Source: JANQOH01 sp965200095
GTDB taxonomy: Bacteria > Pseudomonadota > Alphaproteobacteria > UBA7887
Assembly (NCBI GenBank): GCA_965200095.1
Contig: OZ241350.1
Coordinates: 992,001-1,056,000 of the forward strand
Length of the DNA: 64,000 nt
Direction: 5' to 3'
In this document: positions 9,901-17,941 of the stretch, in pieces
How the letters are laid out: the number at the start of each line of letters is the position of its first letter
How positions within the stretch are numbered: position 1 is the stretch's first letter
Translations under genes and position numbers: made by a program
The notes under the pieces: generated by a model
What the model was told of the DNA's origin: nothing
Databases searched by the model: none
Seen by the model: only the letters and a program-made list of their open reading frames with translations

Positions 9901-11851
9901 CCGTGAGCACGCCGCTGTTCTCGATGTCGATGGCGCCCGGACTGCCGGTCTCGACGGCGATGGCGTATGCCTTCGCCGTAACGGCGCCGCTGTTGGTGAC
10001 CTCGATGCGTCCGCCCAGACTGGCGTCGGCGACCGCGTCGTCGCCCTCGCCGACCATGAGGCCGTCGATGGCCCGGTTCCTGATCCAGAGTCCGCGCCCG
10101 TTCGCGCCCGTCGCCCTGATCGTGCCCGAGCTCGTGACCTTGATGGCGTTCGTGGCGGCGGCGGCCGTGTTATAGTCGGCGTCGATGAAAATCCCGTGCG
10201 CGCCGGCGCCCGACACCGCGATGGAGCCCGCAACCGTCCCGTCGTCTCCCGCGACTCCGTGGATGAACTCGTAACGCCCCAGCCCGAAGGCGTCGACGTG
10301 GATGCCGTGCGTGCCGGCGGCGTTTGCTTTGACGGTGCCGGAATTCGTGACCTTCGTCACGGTGTCCGCGGTCCTGTCGGCGCCGCCGTATACGGGTTCC
10401 GTCGCGTGGCCGGGGTTGTGGAGCCAGTCGACGACGCGGATGCCGGCGCCGTTGGCGACCGTCCCCGTCACCGTGACGGCGCCGCTGTTCGCGACCGTGA
10501 TGTTGCCCGAACCTCTGGCGTCCATCACGATGCCGTACGCTTCCGAATTGATAGTGGCGGCGTTCCTGATCTCGGCCGGGGTGGCGCCGACCATGTCCGA
10601 GACGACAAGGATGCCGCGGGCGCTCCCGCCCGTCCCCCCGGTGATCGTGCCGCCGGTGGTGACGACCTCGATGTTGGCGCTGCTCGAGTAAGACACCTGC
10701 TCGGTGTTGCCGTTTACGTCGGTGTACCGGGTGGCGGCCACTCCGGTTTGCGTCGAAACGAGGATTCCGACGCCGCCCGCTCCATCCGCCGTGATGTCGC
10801 CCGAGCTCTCGATCTCGACAGCGTCGGTGTCGGCAGTGCCCCTGTGCCATTTGGCGTCGACACTGATGCCGCGCCCACCCGCGCCCGACGCCATGATCTT
10901 GTTCGCGCCGGTCCCGCTGTGGACGACCCTGTAAAGCCCGAGTCCTTCGGCAATGACGCGAATGCCGGATGCGTTGGCGGCGCTCACCGTAATGGCGCCG
11001 GAGTTCGTGATCGTGGTCTTGGTGGTCGTGGTCCTGGCGTCGCCGCCGAACAAGCCGGCCTGCCCGTCCCCATCTCCGGGATTGGTCTCGTCCCTGCCGA
11101 AATTGTGGCTCCAGTCCAGAATGTGGATGCCGTCCTTCAGGTTGAGGTTGCCGCCCGTCGCGGCGGTGGTGATGGATCCGGTGTTCGTGACCGCCGTGTT
11201 GCCGCGGCCCCGGTTGTCCATTATGATGCCGAATTCCGTCGAATGGATCGTCGCCGCGGTGGTGACCGTCTGGGCGCCGGTATTGACGACATCATTCGCC
11301 AGGTCTTCGCCCGTTTCGGTGAGCACGGTGATGCCGAATTTCGTCATCGGCGCCGCCTCCGTGCCGATGGCCACGTTGCTCCCAAGGTTCACCGTCGTCG
11401 CATCGGTGGCCTTGCCGCGCTGGTGGATAACGACGCCACTGCTGTCGAAACCGCCGGTTAGAGTGCTGGTGCCCTGGGCGATTACCACGGCGGGCGAGCC
11501 CGTGCCCGTGCCGGCGTTAAGGGTGACGGTACGCGACCCGGTGGTGCTCGGCTGCTGGGCGGTCCTGACGACGATGGCGCTCCCGAAGCCGTTGGTGGTG
11601 GTGGTGGGGATGGTAATCGTCGTCGACGAGCCGCCCGTGACGGTGAGCGCGACATCGCCGGCGACGCCGTTGAGCCAGGCGCCGGGGGCCACATCGTAGC
11701 GGATGCCGTTGGCATAGGCCTGGTCCGAACAGGTTGCGGCGCCGCTGCTCAGCGTTCCGCATTCGTCGCGCGCCTGCGCCTCGCCGCCGGGGAGAGCCAG
11801 GACGGCCGCGAAAACCGCCGCCGGAAGCGCGCCGCGAAGGAAGGTTTTCAT
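6908..11851 (-). CDS. Giant type V autotransporter (beta-helix passenger plus C-terminal beta-barrel)
   Basis: 1647 residues, probably exported to the outer membrane and displayed on the surface. An N-terminal signal peptide (LRGALPAAVFAAVLALPGGEAQA) is followed by a very long passenger rich in Gly, Thr, Asn and short strand repeats such as ITNSGAITV, typical of a right-handed beta-helix. An Asp-Pro linker precedes the last ~290 residues, which read as an autotransporter barrel: alternating strands, a final strand SLSVAMRF ending in Phe. Two Cys pairs occur (near the N-terminus and before the barrel). The start ATG at 11851 sits only 4 bases from a 13-G run (coding strand) occupying the Shine-Dalgarno position. 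Ligand or adhesin function cannot be stated. Confidence 0.9.
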   Translation of the reverse strand: MKTFLRGALPAAVFAAVLALPGGEAQARDECGTLSSGAATCSDQAYANGIRYDVAPGAWLNGVAGDVALTVTGGSSTTITIPTTTTNGFGSAIVVRTAQQPSTTGSRTVTLNAGTGTGSPAVVIAQGTSTLTGGFDSSGVVIHQRGKATDATTVNLGSNVAIGTEAAPMTKFGITVLTETGEDLANDVVNTGAQTVTTAATIHSTEFGIIMDNRGRGNTAVTNTGSITTAATGGNLNLKDGIHILDWSHNFGRDETNPGDGDGQAGLFGGDARTTTTKTTITNSGAITVSAANASGIRVIAEGLGLYRVVHSGTGANKIMASGAGGRGISVDAKWHRGTADTDAVEIESSGDITADGAGGVGILVSTQTGVAATRYTDVNGNTEQVSYSSSANIEVVTTGGTITGGTGGSARGILVVSDMVGATPAEIRNAATINSEAYGIVMDARGSGNITVANSGAVTVTGTVANGAGIRVVDWLHNPGHATEPVYGGADRTADTVTKVTNSGTVKANAAGTHGIHVDAFGLGRYEFIHGVAGDDGTVAGSIAVSGAGAHGIFIDADYNTAAAATNAIKVTSSGTIRATGANGRGLWIRNRAIDGLMVGEGDDAVADASLGGRIEVTNSGAVTAKAYAIAVETGSPGAIDIENSGVLTVDGANSHIANVRDDIWLPDTVGSGVSVIDSGAGAVDIASSANIAASGFGIVARKTGTAGGNIAIGHSAGNIVAGGQMGILAAIGENEAIDHTGDISVDVTGGRVQASESRLRAAVEASTFGTGSIAVNIGKDATLASRHGSGVYAFIDDVPGNTEGRIAFDQAGKIEAPSGVHAIVARNSGAAETRAAAGQPVIDISWTGTYKTAAGSGRFKTSGFNEAFRVNRGLRAAEFWDIDVHERGISAEVMSWRKAAWRVGIADQPDIADGDAATAILDSMATAAEGATQEAQAANRANYALKTAILPEIRKALASEHYTIAGVDTTDIETDGTDGLSDAELVTWLKTRDDRATIMTEALQFSFTDEEAAVFQALVDGDDPTAALDALQTARGGAGNLPDNYRRDVMEIAGYYNVGDIRVAVNGGSIDASGDGVRVGYVWPNNRNGRIDLTVAEDVSVTGGAAGVHLAGAGMGEIAADSTWGRALYLRENTRLRQQFVTVDGTVTGGTDAAVHLAGGGALLVGAKGKVLAGSSGRAVLVNDPGPARIAVNGLIRGGSGAEAAMDLTGGGTVTVSRTGKVEANGATLAIRGASAATYTTTVEAFIPDGEIDGLNRENAERLLAERVEGGIVAPGGGVKFINAPPDDGSTWIIRSRTVPTTENGGIDLSSLPEAKKEGTDPDPDPDPDPDPDPDPDPRDPVTLECDLMRKMDNNLCGLYEALPSALLAMNTLPSRDDRLSAARDANGGWALVEGSSSEWKAAGATQPDVAYDISRYGMRGGVELAAGEQLRLGVSAHHLRSNAKMDSAGEIEMSGAGMGVNASFSDDGFYADAQAAVTWFDAELAAARGTSKWDADGVGYAMGLEAGKRVDMSDILSVTPRAGLSWSDASLDAFNYVPGGLVEVEEAQALTGRVGVRVDAAPADIDDVRLFGALDVSHLLSQGAEAQAADKAMKTTSEETGVRAGVGASWSGGEGFSLRGAAHYAASGGDNSGFGGSLSVAMRF
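7834..7887. repeat. Nine copies of hexamer GATCGG encoding an Asp-Pro tract
   Basis: Nine perfect GATCGG units lie inside the autotransporter gene. On the coding strand they give a (Asp-Pro)9 linker between passenger and barrel. Slippage would change linker length without a frameshift, because the unit is 6 bp. Confidence 0.95.
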
Positions 11852-11855
11852 TCTA

Positions 11856-11868
11856 CCCCCCCCCCCCC
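11856..11868. promoter_or_regulatory. C13 (coding-strand G13) tract at the ribosome-binding position of autotransporter 1
   Basis: Thirteen consecutive C on the + strand. On the coding strand this is G13, then TAGA, then the ATG at 11851. It is the only Shine-Dalgarno-like sequence available, so changes in tract length should alter initiation or promoter spacing. The remaining bases up to 12023 hold no recognisable gene. Confidence 0.8.
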
Positions 11869-12023
11869 GGGCGCGGGGCGGAGCCGCTCAAGTCAAGGGG
11901 AACCGGAGCCGTCGAACCAACTCTCATAACGCAACCTCATCTCATGAATGGACGACAAGACCGCGCCCATAAACAGCAGCGCGGCGCGCATGTCAAGCAG
12001 GAAATTTCGGCGCCCGCCGCCGG

Positions 12024-12380
12024 CTACCCGAAAAGCTTGAGCCCCGCCATGACGGCGACAAGCACGCCGCCCATGCCGAACAACCCGCCGAAGAAACGAA
12101 CGGTGAGGCGCGTTTCGAGCTTGTCGAGGTCGGCGCGCGTCTCGGCATGGTCGGCGCGCAGGGCGGCAAGACCAGTGTCGAGGTCGGCGCGCAAGGCGGC
12201 GATGTCGGCGCGCGTGTCGGCGCGCAAGGCGGCGATATCGGCCTTCGTGGCGAGCGCGCCGCGGTCGGCGTCGACGGCGTGGCGCACAACGCCGGCCACC
12301 GCCTCCGCCTGACGGTCCTCAAACCCCGCTTCCCGAAGCGTCCCGGCAGCGGCAAGCGCGTCGAAGGTCGTTCCGCTCAT
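12024..12380 (-). CDS. DUF1640-like coiled-coil membrane protein, copy 1
   Basis: 118 residues and last in the direction of transcription. The stalk contains LRADHAETRADLDKLETRL. The anchor is type I (RFFGGLFGMGGVLVAVMAGLKLFG-like, about 22 residues). It follows copy 2 after a 106-bp gap. Likely an inner-membrane protein with a soluble helical head; function unknown. Confidence 0.85.
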   Translation of the reverse strand: MSGTTFDALAAAGTLREAGFEDRQAEAVAGVVRHAVDADRGALATKADIAALRADTRADIAALRADLDTGLAALRADHAETRADLDKLETRLTVRFFGGLFGMGGVLVAVMAGLKLFG

Positions 12381-12486
12381 GGCGCGTCCCGCAGAAGTTC
12401 AATGGCGGCGAACAGTTTGCGCATGTCCGCCCATAGACAGCAACGCGGCGCGGGAGTCAAGCGGGAATTTCGGCGCCCGCCGCCGG

Positions 12487-12810
12487 CTACCCGAAAAGCT
12501 TGAGCCCCGCCATAACGGCGACAAGCACGCCGCCCATGGCGAACAACCCGCCGAAGAAACGAACGGTGAGGCGCGTTTCGAGCTTGTCGAGGTCGGCGCG
12601 CACGGCGGCGATGTCGGCTCGCATGTCGGCGATGTCGGCGCGCGTGTCGGCGCGCAAGGCGGCGATATCGGCCTTCGTGGCGAGCGTGCCGCGGTCGGCG
12701 TCGACGGCGTGGCGCATGACGCCGGCCACCGCCTCGGCCTGACGGTCCTCGAACCCGGCGTCCCGAAGAGTCCCGGCAGCGGCAAGCGCGTCGAAGGTCG
12801 TTCCGCTCAT
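12487..12810 (-). CDS. DUF1640-like coiled-coil membrane protein, copy 2
   Basis: 107 residues. The head variant is LRDAGFEDRQ with VMRHAV and neck GTLATKAD; the stalk has the unusual unit ADMRADIAAVRAD. The anchor is type I with FAMGG. The 130-bp gap upstream keeps the last codons of a type I anchor just after the stop of copy 3, a recombination trace. Confidence 0.85.
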   Translation of the reverse strand: MSGTTFDALAAAGTLRDAGFEDRQAEAVAGVMRHAVDADRGTLATKADIAALRADTRADIADMRADIAAVRADLDKLETRLTVRFFGGLFAMGGVLVAVMAGLKLFG

Positions 12811-12940
12811 GGCGCGTCCCGCAGAAGTTCAACGGCGGCGAACAGTTTGCGCATGTCCGCCCATAGACAGCAGCGCGGCGCGCAAGTCAAGCGGGAATTT
12901 CGGCGCCCGCCGCCGGCTACCCGAAAAGCTTGAGCCCCGC

Positions 12941-13363
12941 CTACAGGAGTTTCACGGCAGCGACGATCAGGCCGCCCACGGCGAGCAACCCGCCGAAAAA
13001 GCGGGTCGTGAGGCGGTTTTCGAGCGCGGCGATGTCGGCGCGTATGTCGGCGCGCACGGCGGCAAGACCGGTGTCGAGATCGGCGCGCACGGCGGCAAGA
13101 CCGGTGTCGAGATCGGCGCGCACGGCGGCCTGGTCGGCGCGCAAGGCGTCAAGGTCGGCGCGCGTGTCGGCGCGCAGGGCGGCGATGTCGGCGCGCGTAT
13201 CGGCGCGCAGGGCGGCGATATCGGCCTTCGTGGCGAGCGCGCCGCGGTCGGCGTCGACGGCGTGGCGCATGACGCCAGCCACCGCCTCGGCCTGACGGTC
13301 CTCGAACCCCGCTTCCCGAAGCGTCCCGGCAGCGGCAAGCGCGTCGAAGGTCGTTCCGCTCAT
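12941..13363 (-). CDS. DUF1640-like coiled-coil membrane protein, copy 3
   Basis: 140 residues with a long stalk containing two successive VRADLDTGLAA units. The anchor is type II (FFGGLLAVGGLIVAAVKLL), shorter and ending in KLL. Its stop is followed on the coding strand by a leftover GLKLFG-stop segment from a type I/III gene. Confidence 0.85.
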   Translation of the reverse strand: MSGTTFDALAAAGTLREAGFEDRQAEAVAGVMRHAVDADRGALATKADIAALRADTRADIAALRADTRADLDALRADQAAVRADLDTGLAAVRADLDTGLAAVRADIRADIAALENRLTTRFFGGLLAVGGLIVAAVKLL

Positions 13364-13469
13364 GGCGCGTCCCGCAGAAGTTCAACGGCGGCGAACAGTT
13401 TGCGCATGTCCGCCCATAGACAGCAGCGCGGCGCGCAAGTCAAGCGGGAATTTCGGCGCCCGCCGCCGG

Positions 13470-13865
13470 CTACCCGAAAAGCTTGAGCCCCGCCATAACG
13501 GCGACAAGCACGCCGCCCATGCCGAACAACCCGCCGAAGAAACGAACGGTGAGGCGCGTTTCGAGCTTGTCGAGGTCGGCGCGCGTCTCGGCATGGTCGG
13601 CGCGCAAATCGGCAAGGCCGGTGTCGAGGTCGGCGCGCAAGGCGGCGATGTCGGCGCGCGTGTCGGCGCGCAGGGCGGCATGGTCGGCGCGCAGGGCGGC
13701 GATATCGGCCTTCGTGGCGAGCGCGCCGCGGTCGGCGAACCTGCGCCCGCGAAGGCGGGTGGCGTGGCGCACGACGCCGGCAACCGCCTCGGCCTGACGG
13801 TCCTCGAACCCCGCTTCCCGAAGCGTCCCGGCAGCGGCAAGCGCGTCGAAGGTCGTTCCGCTCAT
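13470..13865 (-). CDS. DUF1640-like coiled-coil membrane protein, copy 4, with palindrome insert
   Basis: 131 residues, type I anchor. The head-neck junction reads RHATRLRGRRFADRGALATK instead of RHAVDADRGALATK, six residues longer. The extra DNA (around 13738-13763) contains CCCGCGAAGGCGGG, the core of the dispersed palindromic repeat. It starts 8 bp after the stop of copy 5, so the two are probably translated together. Confidence 0.85.
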   Translation of the reverse strand: MSGTTFDALAAAGTLREAGFEDRQAEAVAGVVRHATRLRGRRFADRGALATKADIAALRADHAALRADTRADIAALRADLDTGLADLRADHAETRADLDKLETRLTVRFFGGLFGMGGVLVAVMAGLKLFG

Positions 13866-13873
13866 GGCGCCGC

Positions 13874-14251
13874 CTACAGGAGTTTGACGGCGGCGACAAT
13901 CAAGCCGCCCACGGCGAGCAACCCGCCGAAAAAGCGGGTCGTGAGGCGGTTTTCGAGCGCGGCGATGTCGGCGCGTATGTCGGCGCGCAAGGCGGCCTGA
14001 TCGGCGCGCAAGGCGGCCTGGTCGGCGCGCACGGCGGCAAGGCCGGTGTCGAGGTCGGCGCGCAAGGCGGCGATATCGGCGCGCGTGTCGGCGCGCAAGG
14101 CGGCGATATCGGCCTTCGTGGCGAGCGCGCCGCGGTCGGCGTCGACAGCGCCACGCACAACGCCGGCAACCGCCTCCGCCTGACGGTCCTCGAACCCCGC
14201 TTCCCGAAGCGTCCCGGCAGCGGCAAGCGCGTCGAAGGTCGTTCCGCTCAT
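13874..14251 (-). CDS. DUF1640-like coiled-coil membrane protein, copy 5
   Basis: 125 residues, head variant VVRGAVDAD, stalk with two consecutive RADQAALRADQAAL heptad units and type II anchor ending KLL. An 8-bp gap separates it from copy 4 downstream. Confidence 0.85.
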   Translation of the reverse strand: MSGTTFDALAAAGTLREAGFEDRQAEAVAGVVRGAVDADRGALATKADIAALRADTRADIAALRADLDTGLAAVRADQAALRADQAALRADIRADIAALENRLTTRFFGGLLAVGGLIVAAVKLL

Positions 14252-14347
14252 GGCGCGTCCCGCAGAAGTTCAATGGCGACGGACAGTCTGCCTATAGACA
14301 GCAGCGCGGCGCGCAAGTCAAGCGGGAATTTCGGCAGACGCCGCCGG

Positions 14348-14692
14348 CTACCCGAAAAGCTTGAGCCCCGCCATGACGGCGACGAGCACGCCGCCCATGC
14401 CGAAGAAACGCACGGTGAGGCGCGTTTCGAGCTTGTCGAGGTCGGCGCGCACGGCGGCGATGTCGGCTCGCATGTCGGCGATGTCGGCGCGCGTGTCGGC
14501 GCGCAGGGCGGCGATATCGGCGCGCGTGTCGGCGCGCAGGGCGGCGATATCGGCCTTCGTGGCGAGCGTGCCGCGGTCGGCGTCGACGGCGTGGCGCATG
14601 ACGCCGGCCACCGCCTCGGCCTGACGATCCCCGAACCCCGCGTCCCGAAGAGTCCCGGCAGCGGCAAGCGCGTCGAAGGTCGTTCCGCTCAT
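14348..14692 (-). CDS. DUF1640-like coiled-coil membrane protein, copy 6
   Basis: 114 residues, closely related to copy 2 in head and stalk (LRDAGFGDRQ, ADMRADIAAVRAD). Its anchor starts RFFGMGGV, a few residues shorter than RFFGGLFAMGG in copy 2, suggesting a small internal deletion. Confidence 0.85.
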   Translation of the reverse strand: MSGTTFDALAAAGTLRDAGFGDRQAEAVAGVMRHAVDADRGTLATKADIAALRADTRADIAALRADTRADIADMRADIAAVRADLDKLETRLTVRFFGMGGVLVAVMAGLKLFG

Positions 14693-14822
14693 GGCGCGTC
14701 CCGCAGAAGTTCAACGGCGACGAACAGTTTGCGCATGTCCGCCCATAGACAGCAGCGCGGCGCGCAAGTCAAGCGGGAATTTCGGCGCCCGCCGCCGGCT
14801 ACCCGAAAAGCTTGAGCCCCGC

Positions 14823-15191
14823 CTACAGGAGTTTCACGGCAGCGACGATCAGGCCGCCCACGGCGAGCAACCCGCCGAAAAAGCGGCTCGTGAGGCGGTT
14901 TTCGAGCGCGGCGATGTCGGCGCGTATGTCGGCGCGCACGGCGGCAAGACCGGTGTCGAGATCGGCGCGCACGGCGGCCTGGTCGGCGCGCAAGGCGTCA
15001 AGGTCGGCGCGCGTGTCGGCGCGCAGGGCGGCAAGACCGGCGTCGAGGTCGGCCTTCGTGGCGAGCGCGCCGCGGTCGGCGTCGACAGCGTGGCGCACAA
15101 CGCCGGCAACCGCTTCCGCCTGACGGTCCTCGAACCCCGCTTCCCGAAGCGTCCCGGCAGCGGCAAGCGCATCGAAGGTCGTTCCGCTCAT
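14823..15191 (-). CDS. DUF1640-like coiled-coil membrane protein, copy 7
   Basis: 122 residues. The neck leads directly into ADLDAGLAALRADTRADLDAL. Type II anchor with TSRFFGGLL. The 130-bp downstream gap repeats the leftover GLKLFG-stop scar seen after copy 3. Confidence 0.85.
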   Translation of the reverse strand: MSGTTFDALAAAGTLREAGFEDRQAEAVAGVVRHAVDADRGALATKADLDAGLAALRADTRADLDALRADQAAVRADLDTGLAAVRADIRADIAALENRLTSRFFGGLLAVGGLIVAAVKLL

Positions 15192-15287
15192 GGCGCGTCC
15201 CGCAGAAGTTCAACGGCGGCGGACAGTCTGCCCATAGACAGCAGCGCAGCGCGCAAGTCAAGCGGGAATTTCGGCGACCGCCGCCGG

Positions 15288-15710
15288 CTACCCGAAAAGC
15301 TTGAGCCCCGCCATGACGGCGACAAGCACGCCGCCCATCGCGACCATGCGCACCGTAAGGCGGGCTTCAAGCGTAGCAAGACCGGTGTCGAGATCGGCGC
15401 GCAAGGCAGTGATGTCGGCGCGCGTGTCGGCGCGCAGGGCGGCCTGATCGGCGCGCACGGCGGCAAGGCCGGTGTCGAGATCGGCGCGGATGGCGTCAAG
15501 GTCAGCGCGCGTGTCGGCGCGCAGGGCGGCGATGTCGGCGCGCGTGTCGGCGCGCAAGGCGGCGATATCGGCCTTCGTGGCGAGCGCGCCGCGGTCGGCG
15601 TCGACAGCGCCACGCACGACGCCGGCAACCGCCTCGGCCTGACGGTCCTCAAACCCCGCTTCCCGAAGCGTCCCGGCAGCGGCAAGCGCGTCGAAGGTCG
15701 TTCCACTCAT
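15288..15710 (-). CDS. DUF1640-like coiled-coil membrane protein, copy 8
   Basis: 140 residues with a long mixed stalk (ADLDAIRADLDTGLAAV) and a type III anchor, TVRMVAMGGVLVAVMAGLKLFG-like, that lacks the FFGGL start of types I and II. The stalk pattern matches copy 10. Confidence 0.85.
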   Translation of the reverse strand: MSGTTFDALAAAGTLREAGFEDRQAEAVAGVVRGAVDADRGALATKADIAALRADTRADIAALRADTRADLDAIRADLDTGLAAVRADQAALRADTRADITALRADLDTGLATLEARLTVRMVAMGGVLVAVMAGLKLFG

Positions 15711-15806
15711 GGCGCGTCCCGCAGAAGTTCAATGGCGGCGGACAGTCTGCCCACAGACAGCAGCGCAGCGCGCAAGTCAAGCAGGAATTTCCGCGCCCGC
15801 CGCCGG

Positions 15807-16088
15807 CTACCCGAAAAGCTTGAGCCCCGCCATGACGGCGACGAGAACGCCGCCCATCGCGACCATGCGCACCGTAAGGCGGGCTTCAAGCGTAGCAAGA
15901 CCGGTGTCGAGATCGGCGCGCACGGCGGCAAGGCCGGTGTCGAGGTCGGCCTTCGTGGCGAGCGCGCCGCGGTCGGCGTCGACAGCGCTGCGCACGACGC
16001 CGGCAACCGCCTCCGCCTGACGGTCCTCAAACCCCGCTTCCCGAAGCGTCCCGGCAGCGGCAAGCGCGTCGAAGGTCGTTCCGCTCAT
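15807..16088 (-). CDS. DUF1640-like coiled-coil membrane protein, copy 9
   Basis: 93 residues, short stalk of about two units (DLDTGLAAVRADLDTGLATLEARL) and type III anchor. Head variant VVRSAVDAD. Confidence 0.85.
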   Translation of the reverse strand: MSGTTFDALAAAGTLREAGFEDRQAEAVAGVVRSAVDADRGALATKADLDTGLAAVRADLDTGLATLEARLTVRMVAMGGVLVAVMAGLKLFG

Positions 16089-16184
16089 GGCGCGTCCCGC
16101 AGAAGTTCAATGGCGGCGGACAGTCTGCCCATAGACAGCAGCGCAGCGCGCAAGTCAAGCAGGAATTTCGGCAGGCGCCGCCTG

Positions 16185-16640
16185 CTACCCGAAAAGCTTG
16201 AGCCCCGCCATGACGGCGACAAGCACGCCGCCCATCGCGACCATGCGCACCGTAAGGCGAGCTTCAAGCGCAGCAAGACCGGTGTCGAGATCGGCGCGCA
16301 GGGCAGTGATGTCGGCGCGCGTGTCGGCTCGCAAGTCGGCGATGTCGGCGCGCGTGTCGGCGCGCAGGGCGGCCTGATCGGCGCGCACGGCGGCAAGGCC
16401 GGTGTCGAGATCGGCGCGGATGGCGTCAAGGTCAGCGCGCGTGTCGGCGCGCAGGGCGGCGATGTCGGCGCGCGTGTCGGCGCGCAAGGCGGCGATATCG
16501 GCCTTCGTGGCGAGCGCGCCGCGGTCGGCGTCGACAGCGTGGCGCACGACGCCGGCAACCGCCTCGGCCTGACGGTCCTCAAACCCCGCTTCCCGAAGCG
16601 TCCCGGCAGCGGCAAGCGCGTCGAAGGTCGTTCCGCTCAT
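16185..16640 (-). CDS. DUF1640-like coiled-coil membrane protein, copy 10 (longest)
   Basis: 151 residues. The stalk resembles that of copy 8 plus one additional ADLRADTRADI unit, showing gain or loss of an 11-residue unit between otherwise similar copies. Type III anchor. Confidence 0.85.
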   Translation of the reverse strand: MSGTTFDALAAAGTLREAGFEDRQAEAVAGVVRHAVDADRGALATKADIAALRADTRADIAALRADTRADLDAIRADLDTGLAAVRADQAALRADTRADIADLRADTRADITALRADLDTGLAALEARLTVRMVAMGGVLVAVMAGLKLFG

Positions 16641-16746
16641 GGCGCGTCCCGCAGAAGTTCAATGGCGGCGGACAGTTTGCGCATGTCCGCCCATAGACAG
16701 CAGCGCGTCGCGCAAGTCAAGCGGGAATTTCGGCGACCGCCGCCGG

Positions 16747-17037
16747 CTACCCGAAAAGCTTGAGCCCCGCCATGACGGCGACAAGCACGCCGCCCATCGC
16801 GACCATGCGCACCGTAAGGCGCGTTTCGAGCTTGTCGATGTCGGCGCGCACGGCGGCGATGTCGGCGCGCGTGTCGGCGCGCAGGGCGGCGATATCGGCC
16901 TTCGTGGCGAGCGCGCCGCGGTCGGCGTCGACAGCATGGCGCACGACGCCGGCAACCGCTTCCGCCTGACGGTCCTCAAACCCCGCTTCCCGAAGCGTCC
17001 CGGCAGCGGCAAGCGCGTCGAAGGTCGTTCCGCTCAT
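16747..17037 (-). CDS. DUF1640-like coiled-coil membrane protein, copy 11
   Basis: 96 residues. The stalk is one hendecad followed by ADIAAVRADIDKLETRL; type III anchor joined to the KLETRL stalk end otherwise seen with type I, another mosaic. Confidence 0.85.
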   Translation of the reverse strand: MSGTTFDALAAAGTLREAGFEDRQAEAVAGVVRHAVDADRGALATKADIAALRADTRADIAAVRADIDKLETRLTVRMVAMGGVLVAVMAGLKLFG

Positions 17038-17133
17038 GGCGCGTCCCGCAGAAGTTCAACGGCGACGGACAGTCTGCCTATAGACAGCAGCGCGGCGCGC
17101 AAGTCAAGCAGGAATTTCGGCGCCCGCCGCAGG

Positions 17134-17382
17134 CTACCCGAAAAGCTTGAGCCCCGCCATGACGGCGACGAGCACGCCGCCCATCGCGACCATGCGCACC
17201 GTAAGGCGGGCTTCAAGCGCAGCAAGACCGGTGTCGAGATCGGCCTTCGTGGCGAGCGCGCCGCGGTCGGCGTCGACAGCGCCACGCACGACGCCGGCCA
17301 CCGCCTCGGCCTGACGGTCCTCGAACCCCGCTTCCCGAAGCGTCCCGGCAGCGGCAAGCGCATCGAAGGTCGTTCCGCTCAT
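17134..17382 (-). CDS. DUF1640-like coiled-coil membrane protein, copy 12 (shortest)
   Basis: 82 residues with almost no stalk: neck ATKADLDTGLAALEARL runs straight into the type III anchor. It starts 8 bp after the stop of copy 13. Confidence 0.85.
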   Translation of the reverse strand: MSGTTFDALAAAGTLREAGFEDRQAEAVAGVVRGAVDADRGALATKADLDTGLAALEARLTVRMVAMGGVLVAVMAGLKLFG

Positions 17383-17390
17383 GGCGCCGC

Positions 17391-17843
17391 CTACAGGAGT
17401 TTGACGGCGGCGACGATCAAGCCGCCCACGGCGAGCAACCCGCCGAAGAAACGGGTCGTGAGGCGGTTTTCGAGCGCGGCGATGTCGGCGCGTATGTCGG
17501 CGCGCAACGCGGCCTGATCGGCGCGCAAGGCGGCTTGGTCGGCGCGCACGGCGGCGAGGCCGGTGTCGAGATCGGCGCGCAAGGCGGCCTGGTCGGCGCG
17601 CACGGCGGCAAGACCGGTGTCGAGATCGGCGCGCAAGGCGGCGATGTCGGCGCGCGTGTCGGCGCGCAAGGCGGCCTGGTCGGCGCGCAGGGCGGCGATA
17701 TCGGCCTTCGTGGCGAGCGCGCCGCGGTCGGCGTCGACAGCGCCACGCACAACGCCGGCAACCGCCTCGGCCTGACGGTCCTCGAACCCCGCTTCCCGAA
17801 GCGTCCCGGCAGCGGCAAGCGCGTCGAAGGTCGTTCCGCTCAT
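17391..17843 (-). CDS. DUF1640-like coiled-coil membrane protein, copy 13
   Basis: 150 residues with a long stalk in which RADQAAL heptads alternate with LRADLDTGLAAV hendecads. Type II anchor ending KLL. Linked by 8 bp to copy 12. Confidence 0.85.
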   Translation of the reverse strand: MSGTTFDALAAAGTLREAGFEDRQAEAVAGVVRGAVDADRGALATKADIAALRADQAALRADTRADIAALRADLDTGLAAVRADQAALRADLDTGLAAVRADQAALRADQAALRADIRADIAALENRLTTRFFGGLLAVGGLIVAAVKLL

Positions 17844-17941
17844 GGCGCGTCCCGCAGAAGTTCAATGGCGGCGGACAGTCCGAATCATAAACAAGCAGCG
17901 CGGCGCGGGAGTCAAGCGGGAATTTCGGCGCCCGCCGCCGG

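Noticed and set aside
6974..11461. A 1495-residue open frame on the + strand
   Set aside because: Antisense to autotransporter 1; Arg/Val/Asp-rich low-complexity translation with no domain, while the opposite strand shows signal peptide, passenger and barrel.
14691..16763. A 690-residue + strand ORF across the coiled-coil array
   Set aside because: Antisense translation of the tandem genes (VGARVGAQGGDVG repeats). The minus strand gives consistent, family-matching proteins with starts at each unit.
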